The position numbers and the translations under genes are program-made. Below the pieces are notes generated by a model, which saw nothing but the letters and a program-made list of their open reading frames with translations, was not told the origin of the DNA and ran no database searches. From Flavobacterium sp. LC2016-12 (lineage in GTDB: Bacteria > Bacteroidota > Bacteroidia > Flavobacteriales > Flavobacteriaceae), in the NCBI RefSeq assembly GCF_015351595.1, contig NZ_JADKPT010000007.1, positions 124,001 through 188,000 of the forward strand: a stretch of 64,000 bases of DNA. The letters are read 5' to 3'. The first letter of the stretch is position 1; each line of letters starts with the position of its first letter. Below, piece after piece: positions 33,962-42,501 of this stretch.

Positions 33962-34858
33962 ATGAAAACAATTGCACAATTAGGTTTGACTACCTTGGTG
34001 ATTATCGCATTACTATTTTCTTGTAAAAAAGCAGATTCTACCAGTACGGCAGATGTTGCAAATTACGAATCTACGGCAGACAGCACGGCTGTTTCCTCAT
34101 CGGCAGCAGTCGAAAAGAAAGACAGCAAACAGAAATTTATTCGAACCGCTGATATTAAATTCAAGGTTAAAAATGTCGTCAAATCTACTTATGCAATTGA
34201 AAACGCCGTAGCAAAGTTTGGAGGTTTTGTTACGTACACCAATCTTCAAAGTAACATTCACGATCAGATTAAAACTAAAATCAGCCAGGACAGCACACTG
34301 GAAACCACTAAATTTTCAGTAGAAAATAACATTACGATTCGCGTTCCCAACACGCAGCTTGATACCGTAATTAAAAGCATTGCCAGACAAATCGACTTCC
34401 TGGATTTCAGAGTGATCAAAGCTGATGATGTTTCTTTAAAGTTATTAGCCAATCAGCTTTCACAAAAAAGAAGTACTACAAATGAAAAAAGAGTTGAAAA
34501 AGCAATCGATACTAAAGGCAAAAAAATAAATGACATTATGGAAGCCGAAAATGCTTTGGCAAGCCAAAAAGAAGCGAATGACAACAAAACCATCGAGCAT
34601 TTATCGATGCAGGATCAAGTTAATTTCAGCACCGTTACTTTACAGCTTTATCAAAACGAAACGATCAAACAGGAAATAACAGCAGGCGAAAAAGATGCTG
34701 CTTATTACAAACCTAATTTAGGAATTCAAATTATTGATTCTCTAAAAAGTGGCTGGTACATTCTACAGTCGATATTAGTGTTCTTTATTAATCTATGGCC
34801 TTTTATATTACTTAGTTTAGGTGGATTTTTTCTTTATAAAAGATACCTTAAGAAATAA
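33962..34858 (+). CDS. DUF4349 membrane-anchored lipoprotein
   Basis: A 298-residue protein with a lipobox (LLFSCKK) at about residue 21, a Ser/Thr/Ala-rich linker, a DUF4349-type domain (FIRTADIKFKVKNV, GGFVTYTNLQS, ITIRVPNTQLDTVIKSI), a coiled coil (residues about 165-215) and a C-terminal transmembrane helix (ILVFFINLWPFILLSLGGFFLY). DUF4349 proteins are envelope proteins of unknown function. Single-gene unit, divergent from pabB. Confidence 0.85.
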   Translation: MKTIAQLGLTTLVIIALLFSCKKADSTSTADVANYESTADSTAVSSSAAVEKKDSKQKFIRTADIKFKVKNVVKSTYAIENAVAKFGGFVTYTNLQSNIHDQIKTKISQDSTLETTKFSVENNITIRVPNTQLDTVIKSIARQIDFLDFRVIKADDVSLKLLANQLSQKRSTTNEKRVEKAIDTKGKKINDIMEAENALASQKEANDNKTIEHLSMQDQVNFSTVTLQLYQNETIKQEITAGEKDAAYYKPNLGIQIIDSLKSGWYILQSILVFFINLWPFILLSLGGFFLYKRYLKK

Positions 34859-35067
34859 GAAAAGTGTTAATAAAATAGCAATATCATAATGAAAAAAGCG
34901 TTATCTTTGATATAGCATTCAATTAATCCTAAAATAGGATTGTTTTGTTTACAAAATCCTCAATAAAATGATCTTTAAAATTGAATTTCATTTTTATAAG
35001 GACATGCAATAGATACGATTTCCAGCAGATAATTATATTTTTTAACCTCTTAAAAATCCTAAGTATT

Positions 35068-35442
35068 ATGAAAATTGCTACAATTATTGTCCGTGTGTTA
35101 ATTGGTCTTTTGCTGCTTTTTGCTTCGATCAGTTATTTTTTCCACCTAATGCCTGAACCAGAAACTACAGGGAATTTCAAAGCCTTTAATGTAGGTTTAA
35201 TGGCTTCGACGTATTTAATGCCTTTAGCTAAATCTATCGAACTACTTTGCGGAATTGCATTTGTAACAGGACGTTATGTAACATTGGCTAATATTTTGAT
35301 CTTACCCATTACGGTAAACATTTTGTTTATCAATTATTTCTTAGCGCCGGAAGGTTTGCCAATTGCAGCATTATTATTCCTGGCTAACTTATTTTTGATT
35401 TACAGATATTGGGATAATTATAAAAGTATCTTCACAGCATAA
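35068..35442 (+). CDS. DoxX-like small membrane protein
   Basis: A 124-residue protein starting at MKIATIIVRVLIG (35068); an upstream in-frame ATG at 34981 would add an unlikely leader. Four transmembrane helices match the DoxX/SURF4-like fold (IIVRVLIGLLLLFASISYFF, STYLMPLAKSIELLCGIAFVTGRY, LPITVNILFINYFLAPEG). DoxX-family proteins are associated with redox or respiratory complexes; the role here is unknown. The gene ends at a shared bidirectional terminator with blc. Confidence 0.75.
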   Translation: MKIATIIVRVLIGLLLLFASISYFFHLMPEPETTGNFKAFNVGLMASTYLMPLAKSIELLCGIAFVTGRYVTLANILILPITVNILFINYFLAPEGLPIAALLFLANLFLIYRYWDNYKSIFTA

Positions 35443-35469
35443 AAAATTTCACCTTAGAACTGTAAATAA

Positions 35470-35502
35470 CAAACCCGGCAAATTAAAAACTTGCCGGGTT
35501 TG
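35470..35502. terminator. Bidirectional terminator
   Basis: CAAACCCGGCAA (35470-35481) and TTGCCGGGTTTG (35491-35502) make a 12-bp perfect stem between the convergent doxX-like and blc genes. Confidence 0.85.
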
Positions 35503-35505
35503 CTT

Positions 35506-36048
35506 TTAATTGGCTTTATTATGTTCGACCCAAACTAGATCTGTAACATTATAGCCAATTTCCTGTGCTTTTATAAGATAATCTGCTTTTACACTTTCAG
35601 GGATTGCAGTTTCTCTGGAAAGAATCCACATGTATTTTAAACTTTCTCCCGCTACAAGTGCATATTTATAATCCGGATCAACGGCAATTACGTTATAACC
35701 GGAATAAAAAGGACCAAAAAATGAGACCTTAAGCATACCAACATTGTCCTTTTTGACGAACTTGGCTTTCCCGATGCTTTCTTCCCACTTGTCTTTTTTG
35801 ACATTATAGCCCCTGTTATCAACTTTAATCGTGCCATCATCCTTAAGAGAATATTCGGCCGTTACGTTGTTTAAATTTTTCTCCCATTTATAATCTAATC
35901 TTGCAATTTCAAACCATTTTCCAAGATACTTTGCTTTGTCAAAATTAGTGACTGCAACCGCTTTTTTTGGAATAGTTGATTTGCACGAAGTAAGTACAAA
36001 TGCAATTCCTGCTCCTATTAGAATTGGAGCTATATATTTACTTTTCAT
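35506..36048 (-). CDS. blc: Lipocalin (Blc family) lipoprotein
   Basis: A 180-residue outer-membrane-type lipocalin. Lipobox VLTSCKS near residue 22. The conserved first strand block is KYLGKWFEIARLDYKWEKNLNNVTAEYS (G-x-W motif), and FFGPFYSGYNVIAVDPDYKYALVAG gives the second family block; the C-terminal YMWILSRETAIPE completes the barrel. Bacterial lipocalins bind lysophospholipids or fatty acids and act in envelope stress. Confidence 0.9.
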   Translation of the reverse strand: MKSKYIAPILIGAGIAFVLTSCKSTIPKKAVAVTNFDKAKYLGKWFEIARLDYKWEKNLNNVTAEYSLKDDGTIKVDNRGYNVKKDKWEESIGKAKFVKKDNVGMLKVSFFGPFYSGYNVIAVDPDYKYALVAGESLKYMWILSRETAIPESVKADYLIKAQEIGYNVTDLVWVEHNKAN

Positions 36049-36155
36049 AATGTTATCTTTTTATTACTGTAAAGGTAACATCTGAATTACACATCTAATT
36101 TACAAAATTATTTTTGAATTTTATATTATATGAACCAAAAAATTACAGCAAAGAA

Positions 36156-36187
36156 AAACCCTTCAAAAATCTAATTTTGAAGGGTTT
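36156..36187 (-). terminator. Terminator of lpdA
   Basis: AAACCCTTCAAAA (36156-36168) and TTTTGAAGGGTTT (36175-36187) form a 13-bp perfect stem with a 6-base loop, just after the lpdA stop. Confidence 0.9.
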
Positions 36188-36209
36188 AAAAATTATGATT
36201 GTACGTATA

Positions 36210-37613
36210 TTATACGTGTATAGCTCTATTTTCTGTTGCTGCCAAAGCTGCTTCTTTTACCGCTTCCGCGAAAGTTGGATGCGCGTGGCTCATTCTTGAA
36301 ATATCCTCAGCAGAAGCTTTGAATTCCATTGCCGTAACCGCCTCAGCAATTAAATCAGCTGTACGTGCTCCAATCATGTGAACTCCTAAAACTTCATCCG
36401 TTTTAGCATCAGCAATGATTTTTACGAATCCGTCTAAATCTCCACTTGCTCTTGCACGGCCTAAAGCTTTGAATGGAAAACTTCCTACTTTATATTCAGT
36501 TCCTGAAGCTTTAACCTGCTCTTCAGTTTGTCCAACAGCAGCAACTTCTGGCCAGGTGTAAACTACACCAGGAATTAAGTTATAATCGATATGTGGTTTT
36601 TGACCTGCTAAGATTTCAGCAACCATAGTTCCTTCTTCCTCTGCTTTGTGCGCCAACATTGCTCCACGAACAACATCTCCAATTGCGTAAATGTTTGGAA
36701 CGTTAGTTTGTAAATGATCGTTTACTTCTACTTGTCCTCTGTCTGAGATTTTTACTCCTGCTTTGTCAGCGTTTAATCCGTCTGTGTAAGGACGACGACC
36801 AACAGAAACTAATGAATAATCTCCTTCTAAAGTGATCGTTTCTCCTTTTGCATTTTCAGCCTGAACAACAACAGCATCACCGTTTCTTTCAACTGATTTT
36901 ACTTTGTGAGAAACGTAGAATTTCATTCCTTGTTTTTTCAATACTTTAGTCAATTCTTTAGACAAAGCTCCGTCCATTCCAGGAATGATTCTGTCCATGA
37001 ATTCTACTACAGAAACCTGCGCTCCTAAACGAAGGTAAACTTGTCCAAGCTCGATTCCGATAACGCCCCCACCAATAATTACTAAGTGTTTTGGAACTTC
37101 TTTTAAAGCCAACGCTTCAGTAGAAGTGATGATTCTTTCTTTATCAATTTTAATGAAAGGTAAAGAAGATGGTTTTGAACCTGTAGCGATTACAGTATAT
37201 TTTGCTTCGATAGTTTCAGAAGTTCCATCAGCTTTTGCAACTACAATGTGCGTTGCGTCTACGAAAGAACCTAAACCATTGAATACAGTGATTTTATTTT
37301 TATCCATTAAGTAGTTGATTCCACCTACGGTTTGATCTACAACTGCTTGTTTGCGCGCGATCATTTTCTCTAAATTGATTTTCACATCACCAGAAACTTC
37401 GATTCCGTGATCTGCGAAATGAGCAATTTCTGCATAATGATGAGAAGAAGAAAGTAATGCTTTTGAAGGAATACAACCTACGTTAAGGCAAGTTCCGCCC
37501 AAAGAGTTATACTTTTCTACAATTGCTGTTTTGAAACCTAATTGTGCGCAACGAATTGCTGATACATATCCGCCAGGACCTGAACCTATAATGACTACGT
37601 CAAATGAACTCAT
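36210..37613 (-). CDS. lpdA: Dihydrolipoyl dehydrogenase
   Basis: A 467-residue E3 flavoprotein of the 2-oxo-acid dehydrogenase complexes; it reoxidises lipoamide with NAD+. FAD fold at VVIIGSGPGGYVSA; redox disulfide Cys42/Cys47 in GGTCLNVGCIPSKALL; NAD fold at VIIGGGVIGIELG; second FAD motif YAIGDVV; and the catalytic His-Glu pair in SHAHPTFAEAVKEAA near the C terminus. Complete and standard length. It stands alone, with its own terminator. Confidence 0.95.
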   Translation of the reverse strand: MSSFDVVIIGSGPGGYVSAIRCAQLGFKTAIVEKYNSLGGTCLNVGCIPSKALLSSSHHYAEIAHFADHGIEVSGDVKINLEKMIARKQAVVDQTVGGINYLMDKNKITVFNGLGSFVDATHIVVAKADGTSETIEAKYTVIATGSKPSSLPFIKIDKERIITSTEALALKEVPKHLVIIGGGVIGIELGQVYLRLGAQVSVVEFMDRIIPGMDGALSKELTKVLKKQGMKFYVSHKVKSVERNGDAVVVQAENAKGETITLEGDYSLVSVGRRPYTDGLNADKAGVKISDRGQVEVNDHLQTNVPNIYAIGDVVRGAMLAHKAEEEGTMVAEILAGQKPHIDYNLIPGVVYTWPEVAAVGQTEEQVKASGTEYKVGSFPFKALGRARASGDLDGFVKIIADAKTDEVLGVHMIGARTADLIAEAVTAMEFKASAEDISRMSHAHPTFAEAVKEAALAATENRAIHV

Positions 37614-37938
37614 AGTTTGTCTATTTTATTTTTAGCGATACAAAATTAAGGAATAAAGTTTTGTTTAAAGTTTAAATTTCAATGTTTTTTGTGTGAAATT
37701 TGCGGGGAGGGCTTAACCGCAAAGAGCGCTAAGATTTACGCAAGGTTCGCTAAGTTTTTTGTTTTTTAATCTCGCGAAGTCGCAAAGTTTTTTTTTTGAT
37801 TTTTGATAAGCAAAGTTAAGTCCACAAGGCGGAGCAACCTGAAACTTGAAACCTGAAACAAAAAAAACTTTGTCCCTTTGCTCCTCTGAGCCTTTGAACC
37901 TAAACTTAGAACCTCAGCAACTTAGTACCTCAGAACCT
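37614..37938. repeat. Repeat-rich intergenic region
   Basis: It contains short repeats of the types ACCGCAAAGAGCGCTAAG and CTTTGTCCCTTTGCTCCTCTG / CCTTTGAACCT that recur in other gaps of this window (45450-45480, 63410-63600). No gene or promoter is visible. Confidence 0.6.
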
Positions 37939-38394
37939 TTAAAAAATTACTGTCGAATTCTTCACTTCACTAATCATAAAAGTGCTTTGCGTGCTTCCAA
38001 TATGCTGTAAGGTTGTCAGTTTGGTTACTAGAAATTCCCTGTATGCTTCCATGTCTTTTACTAATACTTTTAATATGTAGTCGTAATCTCCGCTTACGTG
38101 GTGGCATTCTAAAACTTCGTTTAGTTTAATGACTTCGCTTTCGAATTTGGTTAGGAATTCTTTGGTGTGTTGGATGAGTTTTAAATGACAGAAAACCACA
38201 AAGCCTTTTTCAATTTTGGTTTTGTCTACAAGTGCAACGTAGTTTTTGATAATTCCTTCGCGTTCTAGCTTTTTGATTCTTTCATAAACTGCTGTTACCG
38301 AAAGATTCAGTTTTAAAGATAATTCTTTGGTTGTTTTTTTACTGTCGGTTTGTAATAGAACCAGGAGTTTTTTATCAGTGGCGTCTAAGGTCAT
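37939..38394 (-). CDS. Lrp/AsnC-family regulator
   Basis: A 151-residue regulator. N-terminal helix-turn-helix: DATDKKLLVLLQTDSKKTTKELSLKLNLSVTAVYERIKKLEREGII. C-terminal RAM domain: ALVDKTKIEKGFVVFCHLKL and HVSGDYDYILKVLVKDMEAYREFL, which binds amino acids and forms an octamer. It is divergent from the PLP sulfur-amino-acid lyase, a common arrangement in which Lrp-type regulators control methionine or cysteine catabolism. The 429-bp gap between them holds repeats as well as the promoters. Confidence 0.9.
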   Translation of the reverse strand: MTLDATDKKLLVLLQTDSKKTTKELSLKLNLSVTAVYERIKKLEREGIIKNYVALVDKTKIEKGFVVFCHLKLIQHTKEFLTKFESEVIKLNEVLECHHVSGDYDYILKVLVKDMEAYREFLVTKLTTLQHIGSTQSTFMISEVKNSTVIF

Positions 38395-38823
38395 GATTGT
38401 TGATTGTTGATTGTTATTTGTTGTTTGTTGTTTGTTGTTGTAACGAAAAAAAATCTAGTGATTTAGGTTTTATCAAACAAATTTAAATTAAAAATCTATC
38501 ATAAGAATGCTTTATAGTTTTAAAATCTAATTATTAAAACAATCATTGATTAATTTTCTAAATATATGTTATTTTGAACTGATTTTCTTTTGAAAACGAG
38601 TGCCCTAGCCCAGATTGAAGAGTAAAGCCCGGAGTAAAAAAGGCAAAAGTTTCCTGGTCTAAAAAAGCGACCAGCGGAAGCTCTTTTTAGACCATTAGAA
38701 ACTTTGCCTTTTTTATGAGGACTTGAAACGGAAAGCTGGAATAGCTTCTCAAAATCAAGGTTTAAATTATACGCGCTAGAACTTGAAACTTGAAACAAAT
38801 AAAAACTTGAAACAAAAAAACAT
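38395..38823. repeat. Intergenic region with variable-centre repeat, copy 1
   Basis: The stretch from GTGCCCTAGCCC (near 38603) to GAATAGCTTCTCAAAA (near 38757) has the same outer parts as the copy at 45650-45785. Here the centre is a long palindrome: GGCAAAAGTTTC and GGTCTAAAAA (38641-38670) pair with CTTTTTAGACC and GAAACTTTGCC (38681-38711). It is inserted between the regulator and the lyase and probably displaces part of their control region. TTG-rich short tandem repeats (GTTGTTTGTT) lie near 38400-38440. Confidence 0.75.
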
Positions 38824-40026
38824 ATGAAAGACTTTAATCCAGCAGATAAAATTCAGGATTTGCAATACTTTGGGGAATTTGGAGGTGTGAATCCTTCGAT
38901 TTCTGACTCTTCTACTTATACGTTCCTTTCGGCTAAAACGATGTTCGATACTTTTGAAGGGAATATGGAAGGTTGTTATTTGTATTCGCGCCATTCTTCT
39001 CCAAGTAACCTGTATTTGGATCAGGCTTTGGCGGCAATGGAAGGAACGGAAACGGCAAACGTATCAGCTTCTGGAATGGGAGCCATTACGCCTACCCTAT
39101 TGCAGTTGTGTGGTGCGGGCGATCATATTGTGTCAAGCCGAACTATTTATGGCGGAACGTATGCTTTTTTGAAGAATTTCACCCCTCGATTCGGAATTGA
39201 AACGAGCTTTGTAGACATCACAAAATTGGATATTGTAGAAGCCGCGATTACACCAAATACTAAAGTTATTTATTGTGAAACAGTAAGTAATCCATTATTA
39301 GAAGTTGCTGATATTGCCGGCTTGGCGAAAATTGCTAAAAAGCATAATTTGAAATTGGTGGTTGATAATACCTTCTCGCCTTTATCTGTTTCTCCTGCAA
39401 AATTAGGTGCTGATATTGTGATTCACAGTTTGACAAAATACATTAACGGAAGCAGTGATACCGTTGGTGGTGTAACTTGTGCCTCTAAAGAATTTATCAA
39501 TTCACTGAAAAATGTAAACTCCGGCGCGAGCATGCTTTTGGGACCAACAATGGACAGTTTACGTTCGGCTTCGGTAATGAAAAATCTTCGTACGCTTCAT
39601 ATTCGTATCAAACAACACAGCCATAATGCACATTTTCTTGCAGATCAATTTGAAGCGGATGGTTTGAAAACCGTTTATCCAGGATTGAAAAGCCATCCGA
39701 GTCATGAGCTTTATAAAACGATGATTAATCCGGAATATGGTTTTGGTGGAATGATGACCATTGATGTTGGAACTTTAGAGAAGGCGAATGAATTAATGGA
39801 ATTAATGCAGGCAAGAAACTTAGGTTATTTGGCGGTAAGTTTAGGTTTTTACAAAACACTTTTCAGTGCACCAGGTACCTCAACTTCAAGTGAAATTCCG
39901 TTAGAGGAACAAGTTGAAATGGGATTGACAGACGGTTTAATTCGTTTTTCTATTGGTTTGGATAATGATATTCAGCGTACTTATGAGATGATGAAGACTT
40001 GTATGATGGAGCTTGGGATTCTTTAG
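38824..40026 (+). CDS. PLP-dependent trans-sulfuration-family enzyme (methionine gamma-lyase-like)
   Basis: A 400-residue Cys/Met-metabolism PLP enzyme. SGMGAITPTLLQLCGAGDHIVSS forms the cofactor-phosphate region; the PLP Lys is in IHSLTKYINGSSD; and RFSIGLD near the end is the substrate-carboxylate Arg. Such enzymes act as methionine gamma-lyase, cystathionine lyase or synthase; sequence alone does not separate them, but divergence from an Lrp regulator favours catabolism. A dispersed palindrome lies just after it. Confidence 0.85.
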   Translation: MKDFNPADKIQDLQYFGEFGGVNPSISDSSTYTFLSAKTMFDTFEGNMEGCYLYSRHSSPSNLYLDQALAAMEGTETANVSASGMGAITPTLLQLCGAGDHIVSSRTIYGGTYAFLKNFTPRFGIETSFVDITKLDIVEAAITPNTKVIYCETVSNPLLEVADIAGLAKIAKKHNLKLVVDNTFSPLSVSPAKLGADIVIHSLTKYINGSSDTVGGVTCASKEFINSLKNVNSGASMLLGPTMDSLRSASVMKNLRTLHIRIKQHSHNAHFLADQFEADGLKTVYPGLKSHPSHELYKTMINPEYGFGGMMTIDVGTLEKANELMELMQARNLGYLAVSLGFYKTLFSAPGTSTSSEIPLEEQVEMGLTDGLIRFSIGLDNDIQRTYEMMKTCMMELGIL

Positions 40027-40059
40027 CCACAGATTAAAAGATTAAAAAGATTTTTTTTT

Positions 40060-40110
40060 CGCCACGAATTCACGAATTAATTTGTTTTAAAATTCGTGAA
40101 TTCGTGGCGA
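40060..40110. repeat. Dispersed palindromic repeat, copy 2
   Basis: TCGCCACGAATTCACGAATT (40060-40079) and its reverse complement (40091-40110), flanked by T runs on both sides. Same family as 32381 and 57012. Confidence 0.9.
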
Positions 40111-40167
40111 TTTTTTTTACGATACACACCAGTTTGTCAAATGACACAAAATGCGATAAAAAAACAA

Positions 40168-40195
40168 AAAGCCGTTCTGAGATCAGAACGGCTTT
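40168..40195. terminator. Terminator between lyase and permease
   Basis: AAAGCCGTTCTGA (40168-40180), GA loop, TCAGAACGGCTTT (40183-40195): a 13-bp perfect stem between convergent genes. Confidence 0.85.
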
Positions 40196-40238
40196 CCAAT
40201 TTATAATTTATAATTTATAATTCACAATTAATAATTAT

Positions 40239-42173
40239 CTACGCTTTCTCAACGAAGTTTAGCTTACTATTCTTTCTACTATAAGTAAAGTAAATAAACA
40301 ACCCGATTAACAACCAGATCGTAAAGTAAATCCAGTTCCAAACGCTTAATTCGGCCATCATGTACAGACAGCAGATTAATCCCAAAAGCGGAATTAAGGA
40401 CAGATTTTGTATGAATGACCAAACGGCTAATCCAACTAAAACAAAAAGGAAAATCCACATTGGAATTTTGTGTTTGAATAAACTGAAACCTGACTCGTAT
40501 TTTAGGGAATCATTAATTGGTAAACCTTTTACAACTTCGGCATATTTAGCGTCGTCGTCCTGGTATTGGCTTAATAAATGTTCTAAATCTGAGGATTCGG
40601 CAGTTTTATTTTTAACATCGAGGCTTTCTAAATAATTGAAAACTTTCGCCGATTCTTCTTTATCTAAAGAGGTAATAATTGTTGTTGCGTCGTTTGTTTG
40701 TGCTTCATTATTAATAAAAGCCATTGTCGCTTTGTTGTTAAAAGCAAAAGCATAATAGATTCCGGCAATCATTAAAACCGGTAAAATATACTTCGAATTC
40801 ACATAAGGTGTTTTAAATTTTCCTCTTGGGATATCCGTTTTATTTTGCAAAACCAAAACTCCTGCACAAACCAATACAAAGGCAAATAAGGTTCCGATAC
40901 TACATAAATCCGTAACCATTGTTAAGTTTAAAAACAAAGCAGGCACGGCAACGACAAAACCAGTTACAATAGTTGCAAAAGAGGGTGTTTTGAATTTTGG
41001 ATGCACTGTAGAAAATTTCTTTGGCAACAAACCGTCACGGCTCATACTCATCCAGATACGAGGCTGTCCCATTTGGAAAACCAAAAGAACGCTCGCCATC
41101 GCAACTACTGCACTAACGGCAATAATTCCCGACATCCATTTTAAATTTAATTTATCGAAAACAAATGCAAGAGGATCTCCAACATTTAATTCGTTATAAC
41201 GCACCATTCCGGTTAAAACCAAGGCAATGGCAATATATAAAATCGTACAGATAATAATCGCCCACATCATTCCGCGAGGTAAATCACGTTGTGGATTTTT
41301 ACATTCTTCCGCCGTGGTAGAAATCGCGTCAAAACCAATATAAGCAAAGAAAACGGCTGATACTCCTTTTAAAACACCGCTAACGCCATTTGGAGCAAAC
41401 GGATCCCAGTTGGCTGTATCTACATAAAATACACCCACTGCAATAACTAAAAGTACGATGCAAAGTTTTACAACAACCATTGCATTACTCGCGTTACGAG
41501 ATTCTTTCATTCCTCTGTAAACCAAAGCTGTAATCAAAACAATGATGAATAATGCCGGTAAATCTGCCACAAAATGAAAAGAACCAATGGTTGGCGCTGT
41601 TGTCCAGGCGGTAAAAGAGGCCTGTAATCCTGCACCTAAGTTTTCGTATGTTTTTCCGCCTTGCATTAAAGCTGTGGCATCATTAAATCCGTTTGAAGCG
41701 GTTAGATAATCCATCTGAACCCATTGCGGAAGATGTATTCCGCCACTCTGGAGCAGTCCTGTAAAATAATCACTCCACGATATCGCCACGGTTATGTTTC
41801 CGACGGCATATTCCATGATTAAAGCCCAACCAATAATCCAGGCAATAATTTCTCCAAAAGCTACATAAGAGTAGGTATAAGCACTTCCTGAAACCGGAAC
41901 CATTGACGCAAATTCGGCGTAAGCAAAAGCAGCAAAACTACAGGCCAATGCGGTAAATAAAAACAAGAAAATAACAGCTGGTCCACCATCGGCACTTGCT
42001 TTTCCGATAGTACTAAAAATTCCCGCACCAACAATTGCTGCGATTCCAAATGCAGTTAAATCTCTGGTCGTTAAATGTTTTCCTAATGCATTATGACCAT
42101 CTGCTTCGTTCTTTGCAACTTGCTTGAGAATATCTTGTACCGTTTTTTTTCGGAATAAACCTGATAATGCCAT
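40239..42173 (-). CDS. APC-family amino acid permease
   Basis: A 644-residue transporter of the amino acid/polyamine/organocation superfamily. IAAIVGAGIFSTIGKA (helix 1, with the unwound substrate-binding G-A-G-I-F) and AFAYAEFASMVPVSGSAYTYSYVAFGEIIAWIIGW (helices 2-3) are diagnostic; about 12-14 transmembrane helices in all. It belongs to the cationic amino acid transporter-like group (YIGFDAISTTAEECKNPQRDLPRG). An additional soluble stretch (about residues 505-585) lies between two late helices, longer than usual. The substrate is unknown. Confidence 0.9.
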   Translation of the reverse strand: MALSGLFRKKTVQDILKQVAKNEADGHNALGKHLTTRDLTAFGIAAIVGAGIFSTIGKASADGGPAVIFLFLFTALACSFAAFAYAEFASMVPVSGSAYTYSYVAFGEIIAWIIGWALIMEYAVGNITVAISWSDYFTGLLQSGGIHLPQWVQMDYLTASNGFNDATALMQGGKTYENLGAGLQASFTAWTTAPTIGSFHFVADLPALFIIVLITALVYRGMKESRNASNAMVVVKLCIVLLVIAVGVFYVDTANWDPFAPNGVSGVLKGVSAVFFAYIGFDAISTTAEECKNPQRDLPRGMMWAIIICTILYIAIALVLTGMVRYNELNVGDPLAFVFDKLNLKWMSGIIAVSAVVAMASVLLVFQMGQPRIWMSMSRDGLLPKKFSTVHPKFKTPSFATIVTGFVVAVPALFLNLTMVTDLCSIGTLFAFVLVCAGVLVLQNKTDIPRGKFKTPYVNSKYILPVLMIAGIYYAFAFNNKATMAFINNEAQTNDATTIITSLDKEESAKVFNYLESLDVKNKTAESSDLEHLLSQYQDDDAKYAEVVKGLPINDSLKYESGFSLFKHKIPMWIFLFVLVGLAVWSFIQNLSLIPLLGLICCLYMMAELSVWNWIYFTIWLLIGLFIYFTYSRKNSKLNFVEKA

Positions 42174-42501
42174 ATGTGGTTTTGCTTTTAAAATTAATTT
42201 ATGTCGGTCTTTGTGGTTTTATTTTGCAAATAATGCAAAAATTATCCTGATTTCAAATATATAAAACGATTTTGTTTTAATGGGAATTATTTTTTGCCAC
42301 TAAGGCGCTAAGACACGAGTTTTTGTTTCACGCAGATTTTAAAAAGATTTTAGCAGATGAGCGCAGATTATTTATTTGCTAAACTTAAAAAAATCTGCTA
42401 AAATGCCTCCCGATGGCTATCGGGACTGCGTGAAAAAATCCTTTTAATCCTTTAATCTGTGGCTAGACAAAAATCTAAAATCTACATTCTAAAATCTAAA
42501 A
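42174..42501. repeat. Repeat-filled gap
   Basis: A nested palindrome covers about 42327-42436: TTTCACGCAG pairs with CTGCGTGAAA, TTTTAGCAGA with TCTGCTAAAA, and CCCGATGGCTATCGGG sits as an inner hairpin. GCCACTAAGGCGCTAAGACAC before it is another short repeat type. No gene is visible. Confidence 0.7.
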